A stretch of DNA of 64,000 nt from Streptomyces sp. NBC_00154 (GTDB lineage: Bacteria > Actinomycetota > Actinomycetes > Streptomycetales > Streptomycetaceae), in the NCBI RefSeq assembly GCF_026342835.1, contig NZ_JAPEMI010000001.1:5214501-5278500 (forward strand), read 5' to 3'. The notes beneath the pieces were generated by a model. That model was given only the letters and a program-made list of their open reading frames with translations. It was not told where the DNA came from and ran no database searches. The translations under genes were made by a program, and so were the position numbers. Of the stretch, positions 35,940-45,246 are shown piece after piece. The stretch's first letter is position 1. Each line of letters opens with the position of its first letter.

Positions 35940-36371
35940 TCAGCCCTTGTCCTTCTTGTCCTTGTCGGGGGCCTTCCCGTGGGATTCGGCCGCCGGAGCG
36001 AAGCGGGCTCCCTGTTTCTCGGCCCAGCCGCGGAAACCGGACATGTGGGTGGGCGTCGAGAAATGACCGGGGTCCTCTCCCGTGCCCGTGCGCAGCAGCA
36101 CGTACTGGCACCCCTGGCAGTGCTTGAGCTCCGGTCCCTGCGTACCCCCGGTCGCGTACACCCGGTCCGCGAAGCGGGCGGCCCTGTCCCGTTCTTGCAC
36201 CGCGGTCCGGACCGAGGCACGGGCGATCGCGGCCCCGAGCGGGATCAGGACGATCAGCAACCCGAGCCGGCGCCATGAGAAGTTCGCGAACAGGATGACC
36301 AGACCGATGACGACGACCAGCGAGGGCAGCGCGGTACTGACGCCGGGCAGCTTCGCCCGGGGGAGAGGCAT
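35940..36371 (-). CDS. Small two-helix membrane protein with CxxC motif
   Basis: A 143-residue protein. Residues about 8-60 contain two adjacent hydrophobic segments (LPSLVVVIGLVILFANF, LGLLIVLIPLGAAIARA). The cytoplasmic part has CQGCQY, suggesting metal or redox function, and ends in a Lys/Asp tail (KDKKDKG). Start at ATG 36371 (MPLPRAKLPG) is preferred; an upstream ATG at 36449 would add 26 atypical residues. Convergent with the amidohydrolase gene, stops 7 nt apart. Family not recognised. Confidence 0.65.
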   Translation of the reverse strand: MPLPRAKLPGVSTALPSLVVVIGLVILFANFSWRRLGLLIVLIPLGAAIARASVRTAVQERDRAARFADRVYATGGTQGPELKHCQGCQYVLLRTGTGEDPGHFSTPTHMSGFRGWAEKQGARFAPAAESHGKAPDKDKKDKG

Positions 36372-36575
36372 CTCGTACTTCCCGCTCTCCGCGAGCGAAA
36401 GACCACGGTGAAAGCACCGGACGCGGTCCTGTCCCGTACACGAACCCATGTCCCACCCCAGAGACCGAACGAACGATCTGTGACGGCCTTCATGGTGGGG
36501 CCGGAGGGGTGTGTTCCTTGAAACCGTGACAGGAAATGGCCTTGAGGGGAAGTGAGCCGATCGCCGCCCTTGCGC

Positions 36576-37589
36576 TCAGCCGGCGGCTGCGGGCTCCGGC
36601 TGTTCGGCGGCGGGCCCGGGGACGGAGGCGACGGCCGAGGGGCGCTCGCGCAGCGACAGCACGACCCGCAGGACTGCGATCCACACCAGGCACGAGCCGA
36701 GCATGTGCAGCCCGACCAGGATCTCCGGGGTGTCGGTGAAGTACTGGACGTAACCGATCACGCCCTGCGCCATCAGCACCACGAAGAGATCACGGGTGCG
36801 GCGTTGCGGCCCGGCCGGCGCGTCGACGGCCTTCAGTACGAACCAGAGCGCCACCGTCAGCGCCACCACGACCCATGCGAGATCGGCGTGCAGCTGCGCG
36901 ATCATCTTCCAGTCGAGCGGGATGCGGTGGACGTCGCTGGAGTCGCCCGCGTGCCGTCCGGCCCCCGTGACGACCGTGCCGACCGCGATCAGTAGACCGG
37001 CCGCGGCTGTCAGCAGCCAGGTCAGCTGTGAGACCGCCTTGCCCACCAGCGGACGGGGCTCGCCGTCGCCCTCACGGACCCGCTGCCAGGTCACGACGGC
37101 GACCGTGAGCAGCGCGGTGGAGAGCAGGAAGTGCGCCGCGACGGTGTACGGGTTGAGGCCGACCAGCACCACGATGCCGCCGAGCACCGCATTGCCCATG
37201 ACCACCCAGAACTGTGCCCAGCCGAGCCGGGTGAGGCTGCGCCGCCACGGCTTCGCCGAGCGGGCGGCGATGATCGTCCAGCCGACCGCCGCGCACAGGA
37301 CGTACGTGAGCATCCGGTTGCCGAACTCGATGGCGCCGTGGAAGCCCATCGCGCTGGTCGCTGTCAGGGACTCGTCGGTGCACTTGGGCCAGGTCGGGCA
37401 GCCGAGGCCGGAGCCGGTGAGCCGGACAGCCCCGCCGGTCACCACGATGAGCACGGCCATCACGACGGCCGACATCGCCGCCCGGCGGACCGTCCGGGGG
37501 GACGGAGTCCAGCGTTCGGCGATGCAGAGAAGCGGGTTCCGCGCGGCTTGAGCGACTTCGGCTCGGGTCAGCTTGGGCACGCGCACCAT
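36576..37589 (-). CDS. ctaA: Heme A synthase (COX15/CtaA)
   Basis: 337-residue membrane protein with eight helices that oxidises heme O to heme A for cytochrome aa3 oxidase. The first helix and loop VTGGAVRLTGSGLGCPTWPKC carry the conserved loop Cys pair; FGNRMLTYV, NAVLGGIVVLVGLNPYTVAAHFLLS, LHADLAWVVV and LHMLGS carry the heme-ligand His residues in the expected helices. Start at ATG 37589 (MVRVPKLTR); other nearby GTG/TTG codons are possible. Functionally linked to ctaB. Confidence 0.93.
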   Translation of the reverse strand: MVRVPKLTRAEVAQAARNPLLCIAERWTPSPRTVRRAAMSAVVMAVLIVVTGGAVRLTGSGLGCPTWPKCTDESLTATSAMGFHGAIEFGNRMLTYVLCAAVGWTIIAARSAKPWRRSLTRLGWAQFWVVMGNAVLGGIVVLVGLNPYTVAAHFLLSTALLTVAVVTWQRVREGDGEPRPLVGKAVSQLTWLLTAAAGLLIAVGTVVTGAGRHAGDSSDVHRIPLDWKMIAQLHADLAWVVVALTVALWFVLKAVDAPAGPQRRTRDLFVVLMAQGVIGYVQYFTDTPEILVGLHMLGSCLVWIAVLRVVLSLRERPSAVASVPGPAAEQPEPAAAG

Positions 37590-37667
37590 CGTAAGCGGCG
37601 GCTTGTGCAAGCTTTCACGAGGGGGACGAGTTACCCCGAACCGGCGGGCCGGAGCGGTCCTCCACGG

Positions 37668-38435
37668 TCACTCCCAGCGGAAGAACTTCGCCGCCGCGCC
37701 CAGCCCGAGCACCGCCCAGACCGCGAGGATCCCGAGATCCCGCCACGGCATCGAGGCACCGTGCTGGAGCACGTCCCGCAGTCCGTCCGACAGGGCAGCG
37801 ATCGGCAGCAGTCCGAGCGCCGACTGCACCGCGCCCGGGAACTTGTCCAGCGGCACGATGACCCCGCCGCCGACCAGCAGCAGCAGGAAGACCAGATTGG
37901 CGGCGGCGAGCGTCGCCTCCGCCTTCAGCGTCCCGGCCATCAGCAGCCCGAGCCCGGAGAAGGCCGCGGTGCCGAGCACGAGGAGCAGCAGGACGGCGAA
38001 CGGGCTGCCGTGCGGCGACCAGCCGAGCGCGAACGCGATCGCCGTCAGCAGCACGACCTGCAGCACCTCGGTGACCAGCACGGAGAGGGTCTTGGCGGTC
38101 ATCAGACCCCAACGGGGCAGCGGTGAGGCACCGAGCCGCTTGAGCACGCCGTAGCGCCGCTCGAAGCCGGTGCCGATCGCCTGGCCGGTGAAGGCGGTGG
38201 ACATGACGGCCAGCGCGAGAATGCCGGGCGCCAGGAAGTCGACGGACCTGCCCGCGCCGGTGTCCACGATGTCGACCGCGCTGAACAGCACCAGCAGCAG
38301 CGTCGGAATGATCACCGTCAGGAGCAGCTGCTCGCCGTTGCGCAGCAGCATCCGCGTCTCCAGCGCGGCCTGTGCGCCGATCATGCGGGGCAGCGGGGCG
38401 GCACCGGGCCGCGGGGTGTACGTACCGGCGCTCAT
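37668..38435 (-). CDS. ABC transporter permease (ABC-2 type)
   Basis: 255-residue ABC-2 permease with about six helices (LLLTVIIPTLLLVLFSAVDI, FLAPGILALAVMSTAFTG, VLVTEVLQVVLLTAIAFALG, AAANLVFLLLLVGGGVIVPLDKFP). The ERRYGVLKRLGASPLPRWGLM segment is typical of daunorubicin-type exporters. Its ATG overlaps the ATPase stop by 4 nt, so the two subunits are co-translated. Substrate unknown; probably drug or lipid export. Confidence 0.9.
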   Translation of the reverse strand: MSAGTYTPRPGAAPLPRMIGAQAALETRMLLRNGEQLLLTVIIPTLLLVLFSAVDIVDTGAGRSVDFLAPGILALAVMSTAFTGQAIGTGFERRYGVLKRLGASPLPRWGLMTAKTLSVLVTEVLQVVLLTAIAFALGWSPHGSPFAVLLLLVLGTAAFSGLGLLMAGTLKAEATLAAANLVFLLLLVGGGVIVPLDKFPGAVQSALGLLPIAALSDGLRDVLQHGASMPWRDLGILAVWAVLGLGAAAKFFRWE

Positions 38436-39358
38436 GCGCGCAGCTCCTTGCCGGTCAGTTCCAGGAAGACGTCCTCCAGGGTGTGGCGCTCGACGGAGAT
38501 GCCGTCCGGCATCACGCCGTGCTGCGCGCACCAGGAGGTGACGGTGGCCAGCAGCTGCGGGTCGACCTGGCCGGTGATGCGGTACGCGCCGGTGGTGAGC
38601 TCGGCCGCCTGCGTGCCGTCGGGCAGCGCCTTCAGCAGCGAGCCGAGGTCGAGACCGGGGCGGCCGGTGAAGCGCAGGGTGTTCTCGGCGCCGCCGCGGC
38701 AGAGCGTCTCCGGGCTGCCCTGGGCGATGACCCGGCCCGCGTCGACGATGGCGACGTCGTCGGCGAGCTCCGCGGCCTCGTCCATGAAGTGGGTGGTGAG
38801 GACGACCGACACACCGTCGGAGCGCAGTTCCCGTACGAGATCCCAGGTGGAGCGGCGGGCCTGCGGGTCGAGGCCCGCGGTCGGCTCGTCCAGGAACACC
38901 AGCTCGGGGCGGCCGACGACGGCCATCGCCAGGGCGAGCCGCTGCTGCTGGCCGCCGGAGAGGCGCCGGTAGGTCGTACGGCCGCAGCTGCCGAGGCCGA
39001 GGCGCTCGATCAGGGCGTCGACGTCCAGCGGGTGGGCGTGGAGTTTCGCCATGTGGCGGAGCATCTCGTCGGCGCGTGCTCCGGAGTGGACACCACCCGA
39101 CTGCAGCATCACGCCGATCCGGGGACGGAGCTCGGCGGCGTCGGCGACCGGGTCGAGACCGAGGACGCGGACGGTGCCCGCGTCGGGCCGGCGGTAGCCC
39201 TCGCAGGTCTCGATCGTGGTGGTCTTGCCGGCACCGTTGGGACCGAGGACGGCGGTGACCGCACCGGTGCGTATGCCCAGGTCGAGGCCGTCCACGGCGG
39301 TCTTGGTGCCGTACCGCTTCACCAGGCCACGGATCTGCACGACCGGCTCGTTCTTCAT
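38432..39358 (-). CDS. ABC transporter ATP-binding protein
   Basis: 308-residue ATPase with Walker A GPNGAGKTTTIETCEG, Q-loop MLQSGGV, signature RLSGGQQQRLALAMA, Walker B LVFLDEPTAGLDP and switch His in VVLTTHFMDEA, followed by the C-terminal DrrA-like domain. Pairs with the downstream permease as an exporter. It is divergent from sufR, so the 136-bp spacer carries both promoters. Confidence 0.93.
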   Translation of the reverse strand: MKNEPVVQIRGLVKRYGTKTAVDGLDLGIRTGAVTAVLGPNGAGKTTTIETCEGYRRPDAGTVRVLGLDPVADAAELRPRIGVMLQSGGVHSGARADEMLRHMAKLHAHPLDVDALIERLGLGSCGRTTYRRLSGGQQQRLALAMAVVGRPELVFLDEPTAGLDPQARRSTWDLVRELRSDGVSVVLTTHFMDEAAELADDVAIVDAGRVIAQGSPETLCRGGAENTLRFTGRPGLDLGSLLKALPDGTQAAELTTGAYRITGQVDPQLLATVTSWCAQHGVMPDGISVERHTLEDVFLELTGKELRA

Positions 39359-39408
39359 GGCCGGTAAGTCTAGGCAGCGGCGCGGCGGGCGAGTCCCCCG
39401 GGGCCGAA

Positions 39409-39422
39409 TTAGGTAACCCTAA
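39409..39422. promoter_or_regulatory. Candidate operator TTAGG-TAAC-CCTAA upstream of sufR
   Basis: A perfect 5-bp inverted repeat with a 4-nt spacer in the sufR/ABC divergent spacer, 73 bp before sufR. SufR-type repressors autoregulate the suf operon, and the TTAGG...CCTAA arms also resemble part of actinobacterial iron boxes. Which factor binds is inference. Confidence 0.45.
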
Positions 39423-39494
39423 GTGACGAACTCCACCATTGATCGTTTCGGACCGTGGTTGTCAGGGCCGGAGGAATTACGCAACAATGGCGTT

Positions 39495-40235
39495 GTGAAA
39501 TACCAGGGCGAGGCTCGTCAGGAGGAACTCGCGACCGGAGAGCGCTCGACGCGCAACCGGGTCGCGCGCTCCATCCTGGACCACGGCCCGTCCACCGTCG
39601 CCGATCTGGCGAAGCGCCTCGGGCTGACCCAGGCCGCCGTCCGCCGCCATCTCGACGCCCTCGTCTCCGACGGTGTCGTCGAAGCCCGCGAACAGCGGGT
39701 GTACGGGGCGCGGACCCGCGGCCGTCCGGCCAAGGTGTTCGCACTGACCGACTGTGGCCGGGACGCCTTCGACCAGTCGTACGACAAGCTTGCCGCCGAC
39801 GCTCTTCGCTGGATCGCCGAGACCGCGGGCGACGAAGCAGTCGTCGCCTTCGTCCGCGCCAGGGCCGCCGCCCAGTCGGTGGCCTACCGCAAGACGATCG
39901 ACGCGGCGGACCCCGAGAAGCGCACAGAGGCGCTGGCCAAGGCCTTGTCGGCCGACGGGTACGCTGCTACGGCGCGAAGCGCGCCGGGCCCTCAGCAGGG
40001 CGAGCAGCTGTGCCAGCACCACTGCCCGGTCGCACATGTCGCCGAGCAGTTCCCGCAGCTGTGCGAGGCGGAGACGGAGATCTTCTCCAGCCTGCTCGGG
40101 ACCCATGTGCAGCGTCTGGCCACCATCGCTCACGGCGACGGGGTGTGCACGACGTTCGTACCGCGCGGCGGACCCGCAACCGCACAGACCACCACATCAG
40201 CATCTGCAAACACGGCCGGGAGGAACCCCGCATGA
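39495..40235 (+). CDS. sufR: Iron-sulfur cluster-sensing repressor SufR
   Basis: 246-residue winged-helix regulator at the head of the suf operon. The DNA-binding domain is DHGPSTVADLAKRLGLTQAAVRRHLDALVSDGVV, with wing VYGARTRGRPAKVFALT. The C-terminal CQHHCPVAHVAEQFPQLCEAE and a final Cys (HGDGVCTTF) are the expected Fe-S ligands, so the protein should repress when cluster-loaded. Start GTG 39495 gives the family-like beginning (VKYQGEA); in-frame codons reach further upstream. Its stop overlaps sufB (ATGA). Confidence 0.92.
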   Translation: MKYQGEARQEELATGERSTRNRVARSILDHGPSTVADLAKRLGLTQAAVRRHLDALVSDGVVEAREQRVYGARTRGRPAKVFALTDCGRDAFDQSYDKLAADALRWIAETAGDEAVVAFVRARAAAQSVAYRKTIDAADPEKRTEALAKALSADGYAATARSAPGPQQGEQLCQHHCPVAHVAEQFPQLCEAETEIFSSLLGTHVQRLATIAHGDGVCTTFVPRGGPATAQTTTSASANTAGRNPA

Positions 40236-41653
40236 CGCTCCCCACGGAGACTGCCCACCCTGAGCTCGAGGGTCTGGGTACGTACGAATTCGGCTGGGCC
40301 GACTCCGACGCGGCAGGCGCGGCGGCCAAGCGCGGCCTCTCCGAGGCTGTCGTACGCGACATCTCGGCCAAGAAGAACGAGCCCGAGTGGATGCTGAAGC
40401 TCCGCCTCAAGGGCTTGCGTCTGTTCGACAAGAAGCCCATGCCGAACTGGGGCTCGGACCTGTCGGGCATCGACTTCGACAACATCAAGTACTTCGTGCG
40501 GTCCACCGAGAAGCAGGCGGAGTCCTGGGAGGACCTGCCCGAGGACATCAAGAACACGTACGACAAGCTCGGTATCCCGGAGGCGGAGAAGCAGCGCCTG
40601 GTCGCCGGTGTCGCCGCGCAGTACGAGTCCGAGGTCGTCTACCACCAGATCCGTGAGGACCTGGAGGAGCAGGGCGTCATCTTCCTCGACACGGACACCG
40701 CGCTGAAGGAGCACCCGGAGCTCTTCAAGGAGTACTTCGGCACCGTCATCCCGGTCGGCGACAACAAGTTCGCCTCGCTGAACTCGGCCGTGTGGTCCGG
40801 TGGCTCGTTCATCTACGTGCCGAAGGGTGTCCGCGTCGACATCCCGCTGCAGGCCTACTTCCGTATCAACACGGAGAACATGGGCCAGTTCGAGCGGACG
40901 CTGATCATCGTCGACGAGGACGCCTACGTCCACTACGTCGAGGGCTGCACCGCGCCGATCTACTCCTCGGACTCGCTGCACTCCGCCGTCGTCGAGATCA
41001 TCGTGAAGAAGGGCGGCCGCTGCCGCTACACGACGATCCAGAACTGGTCGAACAACGTCTACAACCTGGTCACCAAGCGCGCCGTGGCGTACGAGGGCGC
41101 GACCATGGAGTGGGTCGACGGCAACATCGGCTCCAAGGTCACCATGAAGTACCCGGCCGTCTACCTGATGGGCGAGCACGCCAAGGGCGAGACGCTCTCC
41201 ATCGCCTTCGCGGGCGAGGGCCAGCACCAGGACGCCGGATCCAAGATGGTCCACATGGCGCCGAACACCTCCTCCAACATCGTCTCCAAGTCGGTGGCGC
41301 GAGGCGGCGGCCGTACCTCGTACCGCGGTCTGGTCGAGATCGGCGAGGGCGCCGCGGGCTCCAAGTCCAACGTGCTGTGCGACGCGCTCCTGGTCGACAC
41401 GATCTCCCGCTCCGACACGTACCCGTACGTGGACGTCCGCGAGGACGACGTGTCCATGGGTCACGAGGCCACCGTCTCCAAGGTCTCCGAGGACCAGCTC
41501 TTCTACCTGATGAGCCGCGGTCTGACCGAGTTCGAGGCCATGGCCATGATCGTGCGTGGCTTTGTCGAGCCCATCGCGCGCGAGCTGCCCATGGAGTACG
41601 CGCTTGAGCTCAACCGGCTGATCGAGCTGCAGATGGAGGGTTCGGTCGGCTAG
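40232..41653 (+). CDS. sufB: Fe-S cluster scaffold subunit SufB
   Basis: 473-residue SufB, scaffold of the SufBC2D complex. YEFGWADSD, the LRLKGLRLFDKKPMPNW region, VDIPLQAYFRINTENMGQFERTLII, EGCTAPIYSS with the conserved Cys, and the C-terminal beta-helix ending SRGLTEFEAMAMIVRGFVEPI (shared with SufD) are all present. ATG overlaps sufR, with GGGAGGAA upstream. In actinobacteria Suf is the main Fe-S assembly system. Confidence 0.97.
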   Translation: MTLPTETAHPELEGLGTYEFGWADSDAAGAAAKRGLSEAVVRDISAKKNEPEWMLKLRLKGLRLFDKKPMPNWGSDLSGIDFDNIKYFVRSTEKQAESWEDLPEDIKNTYDKLGIPEAEKQRLVAGVAAQYESEVVYHQIREDLEEQGVIFLDTDTALKEHPELFKEYFGTVIPVGDNKFASLNSAVWSGGSFIYVPKGVRVDIPLQAYFRINTENMGQFERTLIIVDEDAYVHYVEGCTAPIYSSDSLHSAVVEIIVKKGGRCRYTTIQNWSNNVYNLVTKRAVAYEGATMEWVDGNIGSKVTMKYPAVYLMGEHAKGETLSIAFAGEGQHQDAGSKMVHMAPNTSSNIVSKSVARGGGRTSYRGLVEIGEGAAGSKSNVLCDALLVDTISRSDTYPYVDVREDDVSMGHEATVSKVSEDQLFYLMSRGLTEFEAMAMIVRGFVEPIARELPMEYALELNRLIELQMEGSVG

Positions 41654-41712
41654 CACAGCCTGACGACCGAATCCCCCGACTTTTGACAGAGAAAGCGAGC
41701 ACTACGACAGCC

Positions 41713-42894
41713 ATGGCTGAGGCTCAGAACATTCCGGCGGGGTCCACCACCACCGGGTCCATCGCGGTGGCCGCCGAGTCGACCGTCGCCACGCGCATGA
41801 GCGCGCCCCCGTCCTTCGACGTAGCGGACTTCCCGGTGCCGCACGGCCGCGAGGAGGAGTGGCGGTTCACGCCGCTGGAGCGGCTGCGCGGGCTGCACGA
41901 CGGCACCGCCGTCGCGACCGGTGGCGCCGTCAAGGTCGCGGTGGAGGCCCCCGAGGGCGTCACCATCGAGACCGTCGGCCGTGACGACGCCCGGCTCGGC
42001 CGGGCCGGCACCCCGGTGGACCGCGTCGCCGCCCAGGCGTACTCGTCCTTCGAGCAGGCCTCGGTCATCACGGTCGCCAAGGAGGCCGTGCTCACCGAGC
42101 CGATCCGGATCGCCGTGCACGGCGAGGGCGGTGTGGCCTACGCCCACCAGGTCGTCGAGCTGGGAGCCTTCGCCGAGGCCGTCGTCGTCATCGACCACAC
42201 CGGTGACGCGGTCGTCGCCGGCAACGTCGAGTACGTCCTCGGTGACGGCGCGAAGCTCACCGTCGTCTCCGTCCAGGACTGGGACGACACCGCCGTCCAC
42301 GCTGCTCAGCACAACGCGCTGATCGGCCGGGACGCCACCTTCAAGTCGATCGTCGTCACCTTCGGCGGCGACCTGGTCCGGCTCCACCCGCGGGTCGCCT
42401 ACGCGGGCACCGGCGGCGAGGCCGAGCTCTTCGGTCTGTACTTCACCGACAAGGGCCAGCACCAGGAGCACCGCCTCCTGGTCGACCACAACACCCCGCA
42501 CTGCAAGTCCAACGCCGTCTACAAGGGCGCGCTGCAGGGCCAGGACGCGCACGCCGTATGGATCGGTGACGTGCTCATCCAGGCCAAGGCCGAGGGCACC
42601 GACACGTACGAGATGAACCGCAACCTGGTTCTCACGGACGGTGCGCGGGTCGACTCCGTGCCGAACCTGGAGATCGAGACCGGCGAGATCGTCGGCGCCG
42701 GTCACGCCTCCGCCACCGGCCGCTTCGACGACGAGCAGCTCTTCTACCTGATGTCCCGCGGCATCCCGGCCGAGGACGCCCGCCGACTCGTCGTGCGCGG
42801 CTTCTTCGCCGAGCTCGTCCAGCAGATCGGTCTGCCGGACGTCGAGGCCCGTCTGCTCGACAAGATCGAGGCCGAGCTGAAGGCTTCCGTCTGA
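41713..42894 (+). CDS. sufD: Fe-S cluster assembly protein SufD
   Basis: 393-residue paralogue of SufB completing the SufBC2D scaffold. DFPVPHGREEEWRFTPLERL, the right-handed beta-helix with RLLVDHNTPHCKSNAVYKGALQGQ (conserved His), and LFYLMSRGIPAEDARRLVVRGFFAEL are characteristic. ATG 41713 (MAEAQNIP) is preferred; a TTG at 41683 could add ten residues. Its stop overlaps the Rieske gene start by 1 nt. Confidence 0.96.
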   Translation: MAEAQNIPAGSTTTGSIAVAAESTVATRMSAPPSFDVADFPVPHGREEEWRFTPLERLRGLHDGTAVATGGAVKVAVEAPEGVTIETVGRDDARLGRAGTPVDRVAAQAYSSFEQASVITVAKEAVLTEPIRIAVHGEGGVAYAHQVVELGAFAEAVVVIDHTGDAVVAGNVEYVLGDGAKLTVVSVQDWDDTAVHAAQHNALIGRDATFKSIVVTFGGDLVRLHPRVAYAGTGGEAELFGLYFTDKGQHQEHRLLVDHNTPHCKSNAVYKGALQGQDAHAVWIGDVLIQAKAEGTDTYEMNRNLVLTDGARVDSVPNLEIETGEIVGAGHASATGRFDDEQLFYLMSRGIPAEDARRLVVRGFFAELVQQIGLPDVEARLLDKIEAELKASV

Positions 42895-43211
42895 TGGCCT
42901 TCGTCAAAGTCTGTGCGCTGAGCGAGCTGGAGGAGGACACCCCGAAGCGGGTGGAGCTCGACGGTACGCCGGTCTCCCTGGTCCGCACCGAGGGCGAGGT
43001 GTTCGCGATCAACGACATCTGCTCGCACGCGAACGTCTCACTGTCCGAGGGAGAGGTCGAGGACTGCATGATCGAGTGCTGGCTGCACGGCTCCAGCTTC
43101 GACCTGCGCACCGGTAAGCCGTCCGGCCTTCCCGCGACGCGCCCCGTCCCCGTATACCCCGTCAAGATCGAAGGGGACGATGTGCTCGTCTCCGTCACCC
43201 AGGAGTCCTGA
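42894..43211 (+). CDS. Rieske [2Fe-2S] ferredoxin in the suf operon
   Basis: 105-residue cytosolic Rieske ferredoxin of the non-heme oxygenase type: CSHANVSLSEG and CWLHGSSFDLRTG provide the Cys/His ligand pairs. There is no signal peptide, unlike the other Rieske protein in this window. Located between sufD (1-nt overlap) and sufC (7-nt gap), it may supply electrons for cluster assembly; this role is inferred from context only. Confidence 0.92.
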   Translation: MAFVKVCALSELEEDTPKRVELDGTPVSLVRTEGEVFAINDICSHANVSLSEGEVEDCMIECWLHGSSFDLRTGKPSGLPATRPVPVYPVKIEGDDVLVSVTQES

Positions 43212-43218
43212 GTCACCC

Positions 43219-43983
43219 ATGGCAACGCTTGAAATCCGCGACCTGCACGTCTCCGTCGAGGCCGACAACGCCACGAAGGAGATCCTCAAGGGCGTCGACC
43301 TGATCGTGAAGCAGGGCGAGACCCACGCCATCATGGGCCCCAACGGGTCCGGCAAGTCGACCCTCGCGTACTCCCTCGCAGGTCACCCCAAGTACACGAT
43401 CACCAGCGGCACGGTGACCCTGGACGGCGAGGACGTCCTGGCGATGACCGTCGACGAGCGCGCCCGCGCCGGCCTCTTCCTGGCCATGCAGTACCCGGTC
43501 GAGATCCCCGGTGTCTCGGTCTCCAACTTCCTGCGTACCTCCGCCACCGCCGTCCGCGGCGAGGCGCCCAAGCTGCGTACCTGGGTGAAGGAGGTCAAGG
43601 AGACGATGGCCGACCTCCAGATGGACCCGGCGTTCGCCGAGCGCAACGTCAACGAGGGCTTCTCCGGCGGTGAGAAGAAGCGCCACGAGATCCTTCAGCT
43701 GGAGCTCCTCAAGCCGAAGGTCGCGATCCTCGACGAGACCGACTCCGGCCTGGACGTCGACGCCCTGCGCGTCGTCTCCGAGGGCGTCAACCGGGTCCGC
43801 GAGACCGGCGAGGTCGGCACGCTGCTGATCACGCACTACACGCGGATCCTCCGTTACATCAAGCCCGACTTCGTGCACGTCTTCGCCAACGGCCGTATCG
43901 CCGAGTCCGGCGGCGCCGAGCTCGCCGACAAGCTGGAGAACGAGGGCTACGAGGCATATGTGAAGGGTGGCGCTTCCGCGTGA
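43219..43983 (+). CDS. sufC: Fe-S assembly ATPase SufC
   Basis: 254-residue ABC-type ATPase of the SufBCD scaffold. Walker A IMGPNGSGKSTLAYSLAG, the Q-loop AMQYPVEIPGVSVSNFLR, signature FSGGEKKRHEILQLEL and Walker B VAILDETDSGLDVDAL are exactly SufC-like. Its stop overlaps sufS by 4 nt (GTGA). Confidence 0.97.
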   Translation: MATLEIRDLHVSVEADNATKEILKGVDLIVKQGETHAIMGPNGSGKSTLAYSLAGHPKYTITSGTVTLDGEDVLAMTVDERARAGLFLAMQYPVEIPGVSVSNFLRTSATAVRGEAPKLRTWVKEVKETMADLQMDPAFAERNVNEGFSGGEKKRHEILQLELLKPKVAILDETDSGLDVDALRVVSEGVNRVRETGEVGTLLITHYTRILRYIKPDFVHVFANGRIAESGGAELADKLENEGYEAYVKGGASA

Positions 43984-45236
43984 CACAGCTGCCGGGCCTC
44001 CTCGACACCGAGGCGATCCGCAAGGACTTCCCCCTGCTGGATCGTACGGTCCACGACGGGAAGAAGATCGTTTACCTGGACAGCGCGGCGACTTCGCAGA
44101 AGCCGCGCCAGGTGCTCGACGCTCTCAACGAGTACTACGAGCGGCACAACGCCAACGTCCACCGAGGTGTGTACACGATCGCGGAGGAGGCCACGGCGCT
44201 GTACGAAGGCGCCCGTGACAAGGTCGCCGCGTTCATCAACGCGCCGAGCCGCAACGAGGTGATCTTCACCAAGAACGCCTCGGAGTCGCTCAACCTGGTG
44301 GCGAACATGCTCGGCTGGGCCGACGAGCCCTACCGGGTGGACCACGAGACCGAGATCGTCATCACGGAGATGGAGCACCACTCCAACATCGTGCCGTGGC
44401 AGCTGCTCTCGCAGCGCACCGGCGCGAAGCTGAAGTGGTTCGGCATCACCGACGACGGCCGCCTCGACCTGTCCAACATTGACGAGATCATCACGGAGAA
44501 GACGAAGATCGTCTCCTTCACGCTGGTCTCCAACATCATGGGCACGATCAACCCGGTCGAGAAGATCATCCGCCGCGCCCAGCAGGTCGGCGCGCTGGTC
44601 TGCATCGACGCGTCGCAGGCCGCCCCGCACATGGTGCTCGACGTGCAGGCGCTGCAGGCCGACTTCGTGGCCTTCACCGGTCACAAGATGGTCGGCCCGA
44701 CCGGCATCGGTGTGCTCTGGGGCCGCCACGAGCTGCTGGAGGACCTGCCGCCGTTCCTCGGTGGTGGCGAGATGATCGAGACCGTGTCGATGCACTCGTC
44801 GACATACGCCCCGGCGCCGCACAAGTTCGAGGCGGGTACGCCCCCGATCGCGCAGGCCGTCGGCCTCGGCGCGGCCGTGGACTACCTCTCGGCGATCGGC
44901 ATGGACAAGATCTTCCAGCACGAGCACGCGATCACCGAGTACGCGGTGAAGCGTCTCCTGGAGGTCCCGGACCTCAAGATCATCGGTCCGGCCACCGCGG
45001 AGGACCGCGGCGCCACGATCTCGTTCACGCTCGGCGACATCCACCCGCACGACGTGGGCCAGGTCCTCGACGAGCAGGGCATCGCGGTCCGGGTCGGACA
45101 CCACTGCGCACGGCCGGTCTGCCTGCGGTACGGAATTCCTGCGACGACGCGAGCGTCGTTCTATCTGTACTCCACGCCTGCCGAGGTCGACGCCCTGGTG
45201 GACGGTCTGGAGCACGTACGGAACTTCTTCGGCTGA
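43980..45236 (+). CDS. sufS: Cysteine desulfurase SufS
   Basis: 418-residue PLP enzyme that mobilises sulfur from cysteine. YLDSAATSQKPRQVLDALNEYY, EHHSNIVPWQ, VDFVAFTGHKMVGPTGIGVLWG (PLP Lys) and RVGHHCARPVCLRYG (persulfide Cys) are intact. The GTG start overlaps sufC. Sulfur is passed to SufU encoded 10 nt downstream. Confidence 0.97.
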   Translation: MTQLPGLLDTEAIRKDFPLLDRTVHDGKKIVYLDSAATSQKPRQVLDALNEYYERHNANVHRGVYTIAEEATALYEGARDKVAAFINAPSRNEVIFTKNASESLNLVANMLGWADEPYRVDHETEIVITEMEHHSNIVPWQLLSQRTGAKLKWFGITDDGRLDLSNIDEIITEKTKIVSFTLVSNIMGTINPVEKIIRRAQQVGALVCIDASQAAPHMVLDVQALQADFVAFTGHKMVGPTGIGVLWGRHELLEDLPPFLGGGEMIETVSMHSSTYAPAPHKFEAGTPPIAQAVGLGAAVDYLSAIGMDKIFQHEHAITEYAVKRLLEVPDLKIIGPATAEDRGATISFTLGDIHPHDVGQVLDEQGIAVRVGHHCARPVCLRYGIPATTRASFYLYSTPAEVDALVDGLEHVRNFFG

Positions 45237-45246
45237 GGGTTGACTG

